From the NCBI RefSeq assembly GCF_009833125.1, contig NZ_QRCC01000001.1, forward strand, positions 310,001-374,000: a stretch of 64,000 bases of DNA, in the 5' to 3' direction. Made by a program: the position numbers and the translations under genes. Each line of letters starts with the position of its first letter. Within the stretch, counting starts at the first letter, position 1. The DNA is from Nitrosomonas sp. HPC101. Lineage in GTDB: Bacteria > Pseudomonadota > Gammaproteobacteria > Burkholderiales > Nitrosomonadaceae. Of the stretch, positions 16,801 through 27,409 are shown in pieces. Under the pieces are notes generated by a model. The model was not told the origin of the DNA. It was given only the letters and a program-made list of their open reading frames with translations, and did not search any database.

Positions 16801-18567
16801 ATGCATACCCTCTTCCTGCTGCTAAGCCACTTTTCCCTGATCCTGCTGACGGCATGCAGTACTGCTCCCGCTGTTCCACCGGCAAATATTCCATCTGCAT
16901 CACAGACCGTGGCGACAGCAACGACCTACGACTGGGATATGGATATATTCCATCCGGTTGTGGCACGTCACGGCATGGTGGCAACCGAACAAAGACTGGC
17001 TTCCGGAATCGGGCTGAATATCCTCAAGGCCGGTGGCAATGCCATCGATGCCGCCGTAGCGATTGGTTTTGGCCTGGCAGTAACACTGCCCAATGCAGGC
17101 AATATTGGTGGTGGCGGCTTCATGCTGATTTATGATGCCAAAACCGGGCGATCAACTGCACTGGATTTTCGTGAAACCGCTCCGACAGCCGCCAGTCGCG
17201 ATATGTATCTGGACATGGCCGGAAATGTTATTGAGGGCAAGTCACTTTTCAGCCATGCGGCGGTCGGCGTTCCAGGCACCGTTGCCGGAATGACTCATGC
17301 ACTGGAACGATGGGGCTCCATGTCTCTGGCAGAGGTAATGCAACCGGCAATCGCATTGGCAGAGCAAGGTTATACGGTAAGTGAAACCCTTGCCAAGGGA
17401 TTACAGTACGCTGCCGGTAATATGAAAAAATGGCCGGCTACCCAGGTAATCTTCTGGAAAAATGGCACTCCCCTGAAAGCCGGTGACATGCTGGTGCAGA
17501 AAGATCTGGCAAATTCACTGCGGTTGATCGCGCGCGACGGCGCCAAAGCATTTTATGAAGGAGAAATTGCGCACAGGATCGCCGCCGACATGACTAATAA
17601 CGGCGGCCCGATAACGCTTGCGGATTTGAAAAGCTATCACGTGATTGAGCGAACGCCGGTACATGGTATTTATCACGGTTACGAAATCGTTACCATGCCC
17701 CCCCCTTCTTCGGGCGGCATCCATCTGGTACAAATGCTCAATATGATGGAACACTGGCCACTCAGAGAGTGGGGGCATAACAGCGCTCTGGTCATCCACC
17801 ATATGACTGAAGCTATGAAACTGGCTTACGCAGATCGATCCGAATATTTGGGAGATCCGGATTTTACCCGGATCCCACTTATCGGTCTGACCAGCAAATC
17901 CTATGCCGAGACGCTGCTGTCACACATTAACCCGGATCACGCCCGCTCTGCGGACGACATCAAACCTGGTCAGCCGCAACCTCATGAAAGCAACCAGACC
18001 ACTCATTTTTCAGTGGTTGATTCGGCTGGCAATATGGTTGCCGTCACTTATACGCTCAACACTAATTTCGGCAGCGGCATTGTTGTACCAGGCACAGGCA
18101 TTGTGCTCAATAACGAAATGGATGATTTTTCGATCAAACCAGGGAGACCCAACGTCTACGGTGTCATCGGTGGCGATGCCAATGCCGTTGAAGCAGGCAA
18201 GCGACCTCTTTCATCCATGACCCCCACCTTTGTCTTCAAGGATCGCCAGCCCAGACTGGTTACCGGCAGCCCTGGTGGGCCACGCATTATTACTACAGTT
18301 CTGCAACAGATCGTAAACAATATCGATTTTGCCATGAACCCTGCTGAAGCGTCATCGGCTGCACGATTTCATCACCAGTGGACACCGGATGAATTGCGGA
18401 TGGAAAAAGGCTTCTCACCCGATACCTTGCGGCTTTTGCAGGAGAAAGGCCACAACATCGTTATCAAGCCCACCATGGGCCGTACCCAGACCATCCAGTT
18501 ACAGAATAATGAACTCTGGGGTTACTCCGATCCGCGCAATCCAGATGGAGCAGCCATGGGGTTCTAG
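16801..18567 (+). CDS. ggt: Gamma-glutamyltransferase (lipoprotein)
   Basis: GGT cleaves or transfers the gamma-glutamyl group of glutathione in the periplasm and matures by self-cleavage into two chains. The nucleophile is the threonine in QTTHFSVVDSAGN; the oxyanion and substrate motifs PLSSMTP and GSPGGPRI follow. Start: ATG 16801 gives a lipoprotein signal (LLTACS). GGAGG at 16783-16787 is 13 bases from it but only 7 from an in-frame TTG at 16795, which may be the real start; the difference is two residues. Length 588, normal. It converges on the cyclase-like gene. With gshA-gshB elsewhere in the window this gives synthesis and breakdown of glutathione. Confidence 0.93.
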   Translation: MHTLFLLLSHFSLILLTACSTAPAVPPANIPSASQTVATATTYDWDMDIFHPVVARHGMVATEQRLASGIGLNILKAGGNAIDAAVAIGFGLAVTLPNAGNIGGGGFMLIYDAKTGRSTALDFRETAPTAASRDMYLDMAGNVIEGKSLFSHAAVGVPGTVAGMTHALERWGSMSLAEVMQPAIALAEQGYTVSETLAKGLQYAAGNMKKWPATQVIFWKNGTPLKAGDMLVQKDLANSLRLIARDGAKAFYEGEIAHRIAADMTNNGGPITLADLKSYHVIERTPVHGIYHGYEIVTMPPPSSGGIHLVQMLNMMEHWPLREWGHNSALVIHHMTEAMKLAYADRSEYLGDPDFTRIPLIGLTSKSYAETLLSHINPDHARSADDIKPGQPQPHESNQTTHFSVVDSAGNMVAVTYTLNTNFGSGIVVPGTGIVLNNEMDDFSIKPGRPNVYGVIGGDANAVEAGKRPLSSMTPTFVFKDRQPRLVTGSPGGPRIITTVLQQIVNNIDFAMNPAEASSAARFHHQWTPDELRMEKGFSPDTLRLLQEKGHNIVIKPTMGRTQTIQLQNNELWGYSDPRNPDGAAMGF

Positions 18568-18639
18568 GAACCTCACTTCATACATCCGTATGCCTGCATC
18601 CTGAATACTCGCTTCGACACTCCAGTTCCAATAACGATT

Positions 18640-21600
18640 TCACACACCAAGTTGTTCAAGAACTGTTTTCGCTTCAATCAAGTCGAGGTTGTCGGCACAT
18701 TCACCGAATCTGGAGTACACAGCATTCAAGATGCGTTTGGCATCCTCCGTTTTATTGAGTTTTTTCCAAAGCCTCGCCAGGCTCGTGGCAGCTCGAAGTT
18801 CAAGCATTGTTGCATGCTGATTCTGCGCGATCTTTAAGGCTGCACACAAGCACTCTTCTGCTTCCCGGACTGATTTACCGGATTGCCCCAGCAGCAGTTC
18901 GCCTTTCAGTCGAAATAATTCTGCCTGCCAGAACAATGCTCCTTCAGTAACAGCAAGATTCTGCGCTTCCTCAATAGCAACCAGGCCTTCATCGATTCTA
19001 TTCCTGCGTAAATAGACCTCTGCCAGCAACGCCAGAGTACAAGTGTCATGGATACGCGCTCCTGTGGCCCGGGTAGCGGAAAGTCCGTCCATCAATTTGG
19101 CGATACCTTCCTCCTGCCCGGTGTCGGCCAGTGCCCAGCCCTGCGAGGCGGTCGCCCATGCCAATCCTAATTCAAACGAGTATTGTGTTGAAATTGCGAT
19201 TGCTTCATTGGCGATCTCCAGTGTTTTCTCCGCGTTGCGGGCACTGGAATAAATCCAGGCAAGAAAAATGAGCGTAAAAACGCGCGTAAATGGATGCTCC
19301 AACTCTCTCGCCATACCCATCGTCTCCAGTGCCAGCGCTCCAGCCTGATCGACTTCACCCAATATCCATAATGTTCTGGCCAGCAGAATCCGCGCGGTTA
19401 TTCCAGAATCCTGACCATAGAAAAAAGCCCGTGAATAATGTTGATTTGAATCATCCAGAGATTTTGCAGCGAGCAACTGGGTTTTGGTCTCGTCAAACCG
19501 GCCAAGGTAGAAACAGCTTGCACCCAAGGCATGGTGAGCTTCAATCAGCAGCTCGGGGCTTTGCTCGCGGCGAGCCAGCGCAAGAAGTTCCTCGGCCAGG
19601 CTATGCGCATTGGCGAGTTGCCCTTTGACCAGATGAAAGACCCACAATCCCCGAATAGCCCCGAATTGATGCATGGAACTGCTATTTTCTTGCAGCAGAT
19701 CCTTCGCTCTCCGATAATTGTGTTCTGTTTCGTCAGATGCATATCCTTTGACGGACAGCAACGGGACACCGCGTGCAAGCAAGAGCTCCAGCTCCAGCAC
19801 ATTTCGCTCCGGGTTTTGTGGCAGCTCCTTCAGCAGCTCCAGTGCTCGACTAAAATGATTGAGCGCTTCGATACTGGCTGACCGCTTCACATCGCGTCGA
19901 GCCGCACGATGATAATATTCAATCGCCAAACCAGCTAATCCCGCCTGTTCATAATGATAAGCCAAGAGCTCCGGCTCTGTGCTCACCCGTTCGGGGAACC
20001 TGCTTTCCAGAGTTTTGGCAATACGGGCATGAAGCGCGCGCCGGGATTTCCTGGGCAGCATGTTGTAGGCAGCCTCCTGAACCAGCGCATGCTTGAAATA
20101 ATAGGTTGCAAGAGGGATCTCGCCTTCTTGAAGCACCAGTCCGGAAGCAACAAACAGATCAAGTGCATTCTTCAATTCGCTATCCGGCACTTCCATAATG
20201 GCCTGCAATAGCTCGTAAGTAAATTCACGCCCTATTACCGCACCGGTTTGAACGATTTCCCTAGCTGCCCCCAACCGATCCACCCGCTCCATGAGCAGAG
20301 CCTGCAGACTGTCCGGGATAGGCAATTCTTTTAACGGATCCTTCAAGGTAAATGAATCGTTCCCCTCAGACAACAATTCGGATCCAAGTACATTTTCTGT
20401 CAACGTTTCGATATAAAGCGGTATGCCATCGGCCTTGGCCAGAATCGCCTGCTGTACTTCAGGCGGAAGCACTTTTCCGCCTGCCATCATCGCAACGAGT
20501 TCAGCGCTATGTCGGCGTGGAAGCCGGCAGAGTGTCAAAGATGTTACGTAACTGTATTCTGCCCATGCCGGCTTGAAGCCAGGTCGGCATGTGATCAGCA
20601 ATAACACACGCATCTGCCGGATACGGCCAATGATCCGTGTTATGAGTTCCAGCGTGGTTGGATCAAGCCAATGGGCATCTTCCACAATGAATAATTGGGG
20701 ACAGTGATCAGCCAGCCTTTGCAGATGCTGCACAAGCGCATCCAGTGTCATGTCTTTACGTTTTTCAGATGACACATTCAGGGATGGGTCGCGATGATCT
20801 CCCCGGATCGAAAGCAAATCTGCCAACAGTGAAACAGTTTCCGGGTCATCAATTCCACTTTCAGTGACCAGGGCATCAAGCTTGTTCAGTTGTACCTCAG
20901 CATTGTCCTGACTTGTCAATCCTGCTGCCTGCCGCAAAAAATTGATCGCCGGATAGAGCGCCGTATTCGTGTGATACGGTGAACATTGAAATTGAATCGT
21001 CTCGTGCTGCTCATCTGCAAGGTGGTCGCACAAGCTACAAGCGATTCTCGATTTCCCGATGCCAGCTTCGCCGTTTAAGAGCACGACCTGTCCTTCGCCA
21101 CTGACAGCCTCACGCCAGCGGTCCAACAGGAGTGCAATCTCCTGTTCCCTGCCCACGAGTTTGGCCAACTGGCCGGATCGATAGGACTCAAACCGGCTAG
21201 CTGATGGCTTAATGCTCAGAACCTGCCAGGCTTGAACAGGGGTGTCAAACCCTTTCAGTGAGGAAACACCAAGATCCGAAAGCTCGAATTCATTTCCGAC
21301 AAGCCGTTTTGTCGCCAGATCGATGATCAACTGACCGGGTTTGGCCAGCGTCTGAAGACGGGCGGCAAGATTCGGGGTTTCGCCGAACACCGATCGTTCT
21401 TTCGCGATATCCTGTCCGATGAGCTCACCGACTACGACTGTACCGGTAGCAATCCCGATTCGGGCAGCGATACTTAGCTGCGGATGGGGATTGTCCAGAA
21501 TAAACGCCTTCACTGCATCCAGAATAGAGAGGCCGGCATGTACCGCCCGTTCCGCATCGTTTTCATGGGCATGAGGATACCCGAAATAAGCCAGTATCCC

Positions 21601-22056
21601 GTCTCCCATATATTTTGCGACATAGCCATCGAGCTGGCCAATCACCTGGCTACAGGCACCTAGAAACTGCCGGATCACATCCTGGAGATCTTCAGGATCC
21701 AGCTGGCAGGATAGTGCTGTCGAATCTACAAGATCACAAAACATCACCGTCAGTTGGCGACGTTCCGCCTGATTTCGTTCGAGAGAGAACGATTGCTCTT
21801 CCGAAACAACACCAGCAGGTACGGATTCCGGATTCGCAATTGCGGCACTCTGTGGTAATTGTGCGATCGCACGCAAGAGTATTTTCCGATGTCCCAGTAA
21901 GACACCCAATGCCTTCAGATCGCCCTCATTCAGCTCGGGCAAAACATCCCAGGTGATCGCGTTGTGCTCAAACAATTCGTGATATACACTGAGGCCAAGG
22001 CTATCCAGCCATGTTGATACAGGATCATTCATCATAGCAGTGCTGATGGTGGGCAT
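18640..22056 (-). CDS. SAM domain / class III nucleotide cyclase / AAA ATPase / TPR signalling protein
   Basis: An 1138-residue multidomain protein. Residues 10-65 look like a SAM domain (WLDSLGLSVYHELFEHN). Residues 101-280 are a class III adenylate/guanylate cyclase domain with both metal aspartates in context (MFCDLVDSTAL and YMGDGILAYFGYP). An orphan ATPase follows: region VGREQEI at 301, Walker A NGEAGIGKS at 328-336, Walker B LFIVEDAHWLD at about 455-465. The C-terminal half is helical with TPR-like repeats (LARREQSPELLIEAHHALG and similar). The layout is that of large cytosolic cyclase/LuxR-like sensors whose ligand is unknown. It is convergent with ggt and has no neighbour in operon. 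Confidence 0.88.
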   Translation of the reverse strand: MPTISTAMMNDPVSTWLDSLGLSVYHELFEHNAITWDVLPELNEGDLKALGVLLGHRKILLRAIAQLPQSAAIANPESVPAGVVSEEQSFSLERNQAERRQLTVMFCDLVDSTALSCQLDPEDLQDVIRQFLGACSQVIGQLDGYVAKYMGDGILAYFGYPHAHENDAERAVHAGLSILDAVKAFILDNPHPQLSIAARIGIATGTVVVGELIGQDIAKERSVFGETPNLAARLQTLAKPGQLIIDLATKRLVGNEFELSDLGVSSLKGFDTPVQAWQVLSIKPSASRFESYRSGQLAKLVGREQEIALLLDRWREAVSGEGQVVLLNGEAGIGKSRIACSLCDHLADEQHETIQFQCSPYHTNTALYPAINFLRQAAGLTSQDNAEVQLNKLDALVTESGIDDPETVSLLADLLSIRGDHRDPSLNVSSEKRKDMTLDALVQHLQRLADHCPQLFIVEDAHWLDPTTLELITRIIGRIRQMRVLLLITCRPGFKPAWAEYSYVTSLTLCRLPRRHSAELVAMMAGGKVLPPEVQQAILAKADGIPLYIETLTENVLGSELLSEGNDSFTLKDPLKELPIPDSLQALLMERVDRLGAAREIVQTGAVIGREFTYELLQAIMEVPDSELKNALDLFVASGLVLQEGEIPLATYYFKHALVQEAAYNMLPRKSRRALHARIAKTLESRFPERVSTEPELLAYHYEQAGLAGLAIEYYHRAARRDVKRSASIEALNHFSRALELLKELPQNPERNVLELELLLARGVPLLSVKGYASDETEHNYRRAKDLLQENSSSMHQFGAIRGLWVFHLVKGQLANAHSLAEELLALARREQSPELLIEAHHALGASCFYLGRFDETKTQLLAAKSLDDSNQHYSRAFFYGQDSGITARILLARTLWILGEVDQAGALALETMGMARELEHPFTRVFTLIFLAWIYSSARNAEKTLEIANEAIAISTQYSFELGLAWATASQGWALADTGQEEGIAKLMDGLSATRATGARIHDTCTLALLAEVYLRRNRIDEGLVAIEEAQNLAVTEGALFWQAELFRLKGELLLGQSGKSVREAEECLCAALKIAQNQHATMLELRAATSLARLWKKLNKTEDAKRILNAVYSRFGECADNLDLIEAKTVLEQLGV

Positions 22057-22155
22057 CCGGTCGACTCGTTATGAAATAACATTAAGCGCAGAAAGTTGCG
22101 CATCGCGGATCGTATTTCTTCAATTGATAACAAACCCATGATGGAGAGTGCTTCC

Positions 22156-22314
22156 ATGAGTACAATATCTAAGAGGTCTTTGACTCGAAAAATAGAACAC
22201 TGGTTGATAGGTACGACAATGGCGGTCATCGCCTACCTGATCGAGAAAGCCGTCTTACATTCAATCAAGCGCAGTGACACAAAATCTTCGACACAAGATA
22301 ATTCTGCATCGTAA
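22156..22314 (+). CDS. Small single-pass membrane protein
   Basis: Starting at ATG 22156, 9 bases after GGAGAG, the reading encodes 52 residues: a basic N-terminus (MSTISKRSLTRKIEHW), one hydrophobic segment (LIGTTMAVIAYLIEKAVL) and a polar tail. Two ATGs further upstream in frame (22096, 22138) have no better binding site. No family is recognised. It lies between the divergently read cyclase gene and the convergent Usp-UbiB gene. Confidence 0.5.
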   Translation: MSTISKRSLTRKIEHWLIGTTMAVIAYLIEKAVLHSIKRSDTKSSTQDNSAS

Positions 22315-22325
22315 ACTGTTTTATC

Positions 22326-24413
22326 TCAATGTCCTCGCAACAGATCGATAATCAGGCCAAGAATTAGCAGACCTGCAACCGCCCCAAACGTTACTGGCAC
22401 CCACTCGGCAACAACAGTTGACGTAGTTGTGAGCCCGCTAGCCAGGACACTTGCCGCAGCAGTCAGACCAAGCGCCAATCGTCGTCCCGTGTGACGCACG
22501 ATATCCTCCAGCGAATTGGCCTTGAAGTTCACTACAAGTTTTGGGCCACCCGGACGGACACCGACAAGATTTTCAAGTGCTTCGATCATGCGCGCAGTCC
22601 GTACCTTCAGCTTCTGTGATTCATACATAAGTGTTTTTGGATTGAGTGCAGTACCGACGCGTTTGATCATCAGGCGCGTCAAGTACTTACCTGCCACCTC
22701 GTAAGGATCAAGTGTCGGATCGAGCTCGGCAGTCGCCAGCTGTACCTGCGCAAGCGCTTTGGTGGCGAGCGTGAGCGAAGCCGGTAATGGCACCCCGTTC
22801 CGTAACGAGACCGTGCTCATTTCTTGCAGAAGCGGCCCAATCTGCATCTCGGCAAGCGAGGCAGCACGATATTTTGCCATCACCTCCCCGATCTCGCTCT
22901 GGAAACGGGCCATATCGAAATCACTGTTATTGACGGTATTTGTCATCATCAATGTGACATCGGTGAGAAATCCAGCATCTTCCCGCCACAGAGCCATCAG
23001 CATTAACAAAAGATGCTCGCGAAGATCAGCTTCTACTGCGCCGACCATTCCGAAATCGAGAAAATAGATGGAATTTTTCCACCACATCAGGTTGCCTGGA
23101 TGAGGATCAGCATGAAAGAAACCATCGACAATAATCTGCTTGTAGTAGCTCTCCAACAATTGGCGAGCAGCCTGGATACGCTCTGAGCCGGCCGGTGCCT
23201 GCTTGATCGGAATGCCCTGGATTTCTTCCATCACCAATAATCGGGACGTGGACAGATCCCAGTGCACTCCAGGTACTGCAAGGCGATCATAGCCTGCAAG
23301 CACCGTCCGCATCCGCTCGATATTGTCGGCCTCCTGACGGAAATCGAGTTCACGATGGAGCGAAGTAGAAAGATGTTTGAACACATCCTCCATATTGATC
23401 ACCTGATTAAGCGCAGGACGCTTCCCGACTTTCTCCGCAAATATTTTGAGCAGGGCGAGATCCTGTTCGATATCAGCACGAGCGGTGGGGCGTTGAACTT
23501 TAACCACGACCCGGTCACCGGTTTCGAGTACTGCACGATGGACCTGAGCAATCGTGCCAGCAGCGAGGGGTTTCGGATCAAACGACTTGAATACATCCTC
23601 CCACGGGACACCCAATTCCTGTTCGGAAACCTGCACGACCTCGCTCTCGGACATTGGTGGGACGCGAGACTGCAACAGGACAAGCTCCTCAATGTATTCG
23701 GCTGGCAGGAGATCCGGGCGGGTTGACAACACTTGTCCGAGTTTCGAGAATATTGGGCCCAGCTCTTCCAGGGCGCCGCGTAAACGCCTGGCCTGCTGGC
23801 GGCGGATGGATATATCTGGTTCGCCGGATTGACCAAACAACTCCGTGAGGCCATGTTTTGCCATTACGGCTGCAATATGCGCAGCGCGTGCTGCCAGCCG
23901 AGGCTCAAAAGACGGAGCTTCATCCTTGGACAGATAAGCTCGCTCCGGACTCGATACACGCTCACCAATAGCATGCGCAGCATTTACAATAATCACGGTA
24001 CAGTGAGCATTGTGACTGATACGATTGGGTATATTACCGAGCAAAAACTCTTTTCGACCTGCCATGCCAAGATTACCCACCACCAGAACATCGACTGCTT
24101 TCTGCTCAGCAGCGCGGACGATCGCCAATGCCGGATCAGCATCCATAACAACCAGGGCATGCCCGCGATCTCCTGCAATTTGCTGCGCAAAGTGCGCCAG
24201 GTCATTATTGGCAGCAACAACACTTGTTTGTTCGGACTCGCCGAATTCCGTGGCAGATGGATATTTCGGTACTATCACCTGTATCATGAATAGCTCTGCG
24301 TCGTAGCGGTCTGCCAGTTCGGCAGCCCACTGAACAGTCCGGTCAGCAGTTTCAGAACGGTCAGTGCCCACCATCACGCGCCGTATGACACTACTCTCCA
24401 GAGAATTTTTCAT
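22326..24413 (-). CDS. Universal stress protein fused to UbiB/ABC1-type kinase
   Basis: A 695-residue fusion. Residues 1-148 are a UspA domain starting IRRVMVGTDRS with the ATP-site glycines GNLGMAG at 113-119. Residues about 170-560 are the ABC1/UbiB atypical kinase: KLGQ at 224-227, the alanine-rich loop AAGTIAQVH at 284-292, the lysine in VVKVQRP at 303-309, the catalytic FHADPHPGNLMW and the metal-binding YFLDFGMVG. The last 50 residues form two membrane helices ending in IIDLLRGH, as in UbiB. UbiB supports ubiquinone synthesis. The frame is open further upstream to 24566, but that part is poor and Cys/Asn rich, so ATG 24413 is preferred. Confidence 0.9.
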   Translation of the reverse strand: MKNSLESSVIRRVMVGTDRSETADRTVQWAAELADRYDAELFMIQVIVPKYPSATEFGESEQTSVVAANNDLAHFAQQIAGDRGHALVVMDADPALAIVRAAEQKAVDVLVVGNLGMAGRKEFLLGNIPNRISHNAHCTVIIVNAAHAIGERVSSPERAYLSKDEAPSFEPRLAARAAHIAAVMAKHGLTELFGQSGEPDISIRRQQARRLRGALEELGPIFSKLGQVLSTRPDLLPAEYIEELVLLQSRVPPMSESEVVQVSEQELGVPWEDVFKSFDPKPLAAGTIAQVHRAVLETGDRVVVKVQRPTARADIEQDLALLKIFAEKVGKRPALNQVINMEDVFKHLSTSLHRELDFRQEADNIERMRTVLAGYDRLAVPGVHWDLSTSRLLVMEEIQGIPIKQAPAGSERIQAARQLLESYYKQIIVDGFFHADPHPGNLMWWKNSIYFLDFGMVGAVEADLREHLLLMLMALWREDAGFLTDVTLMMTNTVNNSDFDMARFQSEIGEVMAKYRAASLAEMQIGPLLQEMSTVSLRNGVPLPASLTLATKALAQVQLATAELDPTLDPYEVAGKYLTRLMIKRVGTALNPKTLMYESQKLKVRTARMIEALENLVGVRPGGPKLVVNFKANSLEDIVRHTGRRLALGLTAAASVLASGLTTTSTVVAEWVPVTFGAVAGLLILGLIIDLLRGH

Positions 24414-24727
24414 AAATAAATGAGCCGTTAGGTTAGTAAGGCGGTCGTTATTACAAGAACAATTATTGCAGCTGCATAAGGTTTTTATGGCCTTTATGGA
24501 TACTGTCGCTATTGATCCAACCTCATGTAGCAAAATGATGCTGAATATACCATCTATGAACTGCAATCAATCATTTGAGCTTTACTATACCACCTCATCC
24601 CCTACAAATATTCGTATTCAAGAGATAACGTACAACCTATTCCAGAAATCCAGCAAGCAGTCGGGTTGAAATTTCATAGTTACCCCATATAAATAGGGAC
24701 ATTCCAATCTTTATTTCAGGAGACACC
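24414..24727. other. Intergenic region between the Usp-UbiB gene and clpB
   Basis: About 310 bases between divergent genes. Apart from the clpB heat-shock promoter near its right end I see no gene, repeat or hairpin. Confidence 0.6.
24665..24690 (+). promoter_or_regulatory. Sigma-32 (RpoH)-type heat-shock promoter of clpB
   Basis: GTTGAA at 24665-24670 and CCCCATAT at 24683-24690 match the RpoH elements CTTGAA and CCCCATnT. Counting from GTTGAA to CCCATAT the gap is 13 bases, within the RpoH range. The clpB ATG is 38 bases further on, behind AGGAGA at 24718-24723. Heat-shock control of clpB is established in E. coli. Confidence 0.75.
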
Positions 24728-27319
24728 ATGCGGTTTGACAAATTCACCACCAAGTTACAGCAGGCGCTCGCCGATGCGCAGAGTATGGCACTGGGGCAAG
24801 ATCATTCGTACATCGAACCGCAACATCTGCTGCTCGCACTGATGCAACAGGAAGACGGCAGCATCACTTCTCTACTGCAGCGTGCCGGTGTCAATACCCA
24901 ACCATTGCGCCAGGCACTGGCACAGAGTCTCGAACGCTTGCCAAAAGTGGAAGGTACCGGCGGGGAAATCAATGTTTCCCGGGATCTGGGCAATTTACTC
25001 AATCTGACTGATAAAGAAGCACAAAAAAGAGGAGATCAGTACATCGCGTCGGAAATGTTCCTCCTATCCGCACTGGAGGACAGGGGAGAAACCGGGCGAC
25101 TGCTGAAGCAATACGGCGCTACACGTGCCGCGCTGGAGCAGGCAATCGATTCTGTACGTGGCGGAGAAAAGGTGATCGATGCTGAGGCGGAAGGCAGCCG
25201 CGAAGCACTGAAAAAATACACACTGGATCTGACCGAGCGCGCCCGTTCAGGCAAGCTGGATCCGGTGATTGGCCGTGATGATGAAATCCGCCGGACGATT
25301 CAGGTGCTGCAGCGGCGCACCAAGAATAATCCGGTTCTGATTGGCGAACCGGGTGTTGGTAAAACTGCTATTGTGGAAGGACTGGCGCAGCGCATCGTCA
25401 ATGGTGAAGTGCCCGAAACACTGAAGAATAAACGGGTATTGTCACTGGATATGGCAGCACTGCTGGCGGGCGCCAAATACCGTGGCGAATTCGAGGAACG
25501 GTTGAAAGCTGTACTAAAGGAACTGGCACAGGATGAGGGCCGTACGATCGTGTTCATCGATGAACTGCACACAATGGTAGGAGCAGGCAAGGCAGAAGGC
25601 GCGATCGATGCCGGAAATATGCTCAAACCGGCACTGGCGCGCGGAGAATTGCACTGTGTCGGAGCCACCACGCTGGATGAATATCGCAAATATGTCGAAA
25701 AAGATGCCGCACTGGAACGCCGCTTCCAGAAAGTGCTGGTCGGTGAACCTGACGTAGAGGCGACGATTGCCATTCTGCGTGGCCTGCAGGAGAAATACGA
25801 GCTGCATCACGGCGTGGAAATCACCGATCCGGCCATTGTGGCAGCCGCCGAGCTCTCGCACCGCTATATCACCGACCGCTTCCTGCCGGATAAGGCCATC
25901 GATCTGATCGACGAAGCAGCGGCACGCATCCGCATGGAACGGGATTCCAAACCGGAAGTAATGGACAAGCTCGACCGGCGCCTGATCCAGCTGAAGATCG
26001 AACGCGAGGCGGTCAAAAAAGAAAAGGATGAAGCTTCGAAAAAACGCCTGGCGCTGCTCGAAGAGGAAATCGACAAACTCGAGCGTGAATATGCGGATCT
26101 GGATGAAATACTGAAAGCGGAAAAATCCCGCGCACAGGGCTCACAGGAAATCAAAGAAGAACTGGATAAACTGCGGCGCGAGGAAGAAGCTGCACGGCGC
26201 AAGGGTGATTTGCAGCGGGCCTCGGAGCTGTTGTACGGCCGTATTCCGCAGCTGGAAGCACAGCTGGCGGAACAGTTGCATCACGATGAATCCGCTGAAG
26301 AAGCTGCGCAGCCGAAATTATTCCGCACCCAGGTGGGCGCCGAGGAAATTGCCGAGGTAGTTTCGCGTGCAACCGGCATTCCGGTTTCCAAGATGATGCA
26401 GGGGGAACGTGAAAAACTACTGTTCATGGAAGACAAGCTGCATGAACGTGTCATCGGTCAGGATGAAGCGGTACGGCTGGTTTCCGATGCGATCCGCCGT
26501 TCCCGTTCCGGGCTGGCTGATCCTAATCGCCCCTATGGATCTTTCCTGTTCCTGGGGCCAACCGGTGTGGGCAAGACTGAGCTGTGCAAAGCGCTGGCTG
26601 GCTTCCTGTTCGATTCCGAGGAACATCTGATCCGGGTAGACATGTCTGAATTTATGGAAAAACATTCGGTCGCACGTCTGATTGGTGCGCCACCAGGATA
26701 TGTTGGTTATGAGGAAGGCGGCTATCTGACCGAGCAGGTACGGCGCAAGCCCTATTCTGTCATTTTGCTGGATGAAGTGGAAAAAGCACATCCGGATGTG
26801 TTCAACGTTCTGCTTCAGGTACTGGATGATGGGCGGATGACGGATGGCCAGGGACGCACGGTGGATTTCAAGAATACAGTCATCGTCATGACTTCCAACC
26901 TGGGTTCACAGATGATTCAACAGATGAGTGGCGATGATTACCAGGTTATCAAGCTGGCGGTAATGGGCGAAGTTAAAACCTATTTTCGGCCGGAGTTTAT
27001 TAACCGCATCGATGAGGTGGTTGTTTTCCACGCGCTGGATGAAGCACACATCAAATCGATTGCCCAAATCCAGCTGAGTAACCTGGGGGGTAGATTGGCG
27101 CAAATGGAAATGAAGCTGGTGGTTTCGGAATCAGCGCTTGCAAAACTGGCTGAAGCTGGTTTCGATCCGGTATTCGGTGCACGTCCGCTGAAGCGTGCTA
27201 TTCAGTCTCAAATTGAGAATCCACTGGCAAAAGAGTTACTTGAGGGCCATTTCTCTGCTGGAGATACTATCCTGGTTGAATACAATAACGATGGCATGCA
27301 ATTTTCAGCACAACATTGA
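24728..27319 (+). CDS. clpB: ATP-dependent disaggregase ClpB
   Basis: An 863-residue Hsp100 protein, the normal length. Order: N-domain ([16 protein letters not shown]), first AAA+ domain with Walker [14 protein letters not shown], the long coiled-coil middle domain ([20 protein letters not shown]) that binds DnaK, and second AAA+ domain with Walker [15 protein letters not shown] and the conserved [10 protein letters not shown] and [13 protein letters not shown]. The middle domain excludes ClpA and ClpX. It threads aggregated protein through its hexamer with DnaK. It is alone behind an RpoH-type promoter. Confidence 0.98.
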   Translation: MRFDKFTTKLQQALADAQSMALGQDHSYIEPQHLLLALMQQEDGSITSLLQRAGVNTQPLRQALAQSLERLPKVEGTGGEINVSRDLGNLLNLTDKEAQKRGDQYIASEMFLLSALEDRGETGRLLKQYGATRAALEQAIDSVRGGEKVIDAEAEGSREALKKYTLDLTERARSGKLDPVIGRDDEIRRTIQVLQRRTKNNPVLIGEPGVGKTAIVEGLAQRIVNGEVPETLKNKRVLSLDMAALLAGAKYRGEFEERLKAVLKELAQDEGRTIVFIDELHTMVGAGKAEGAIDAGNMLKPALARGELHCVGATTLDEYRKYVEKDAALERRFQKVLVGEPDVEATIAILRGLQEKYELHHGVEITDPAIVAAAELSHRYITDRFLPDKAIDLIDEAAARIRMERDSKPEVMDKLDRRLIQLKIEREAVKKEKDEASKKRLALLEEEIDKLEREYADLDEILKAEKSRAQGSQEIKEELDKLRREEEAARRKGDLQRASELLYGRIPQLEAQLAEQLHHDESAEEAAQPKLFRTQVGAEEIAEVVSRATGIPVSKMMQGEREKLLFMEDKLHERVIGQDEAVRLVSDAIRRSRSGLADPNRPYGSFLFLGPTGVGKTELCKALAGFLFDSEEHLIRVDMSEFMEKHSVARLIGAPPGYVGYEEGGYLTEQVRRKPYSVILLDEVEKAHPDVFNVLLQVLDDGRMTDGQGRTVDFKNTVIVMTSNLGSQMIQQMSGDDYQVIKLAVMGEVKTYFRPEFINRIDEVVVFHALDEAHIKSIAQIQLSNLGGRLAQMEMKLVVSESALAKLAEAGFDPVFGARPLKRAIQSQIENPLAKELLEGHFSAGDTILVEYNNDGMQFSAQH

Positions 27320-27409
27320 ACCAGACGCGTGACCAACAGTTGAAATTGAATGAAATCAGACTATTTCGGGTAGAATAATGATTGTTATTTTTTATGCGGA
27401 TAAAGTGTC

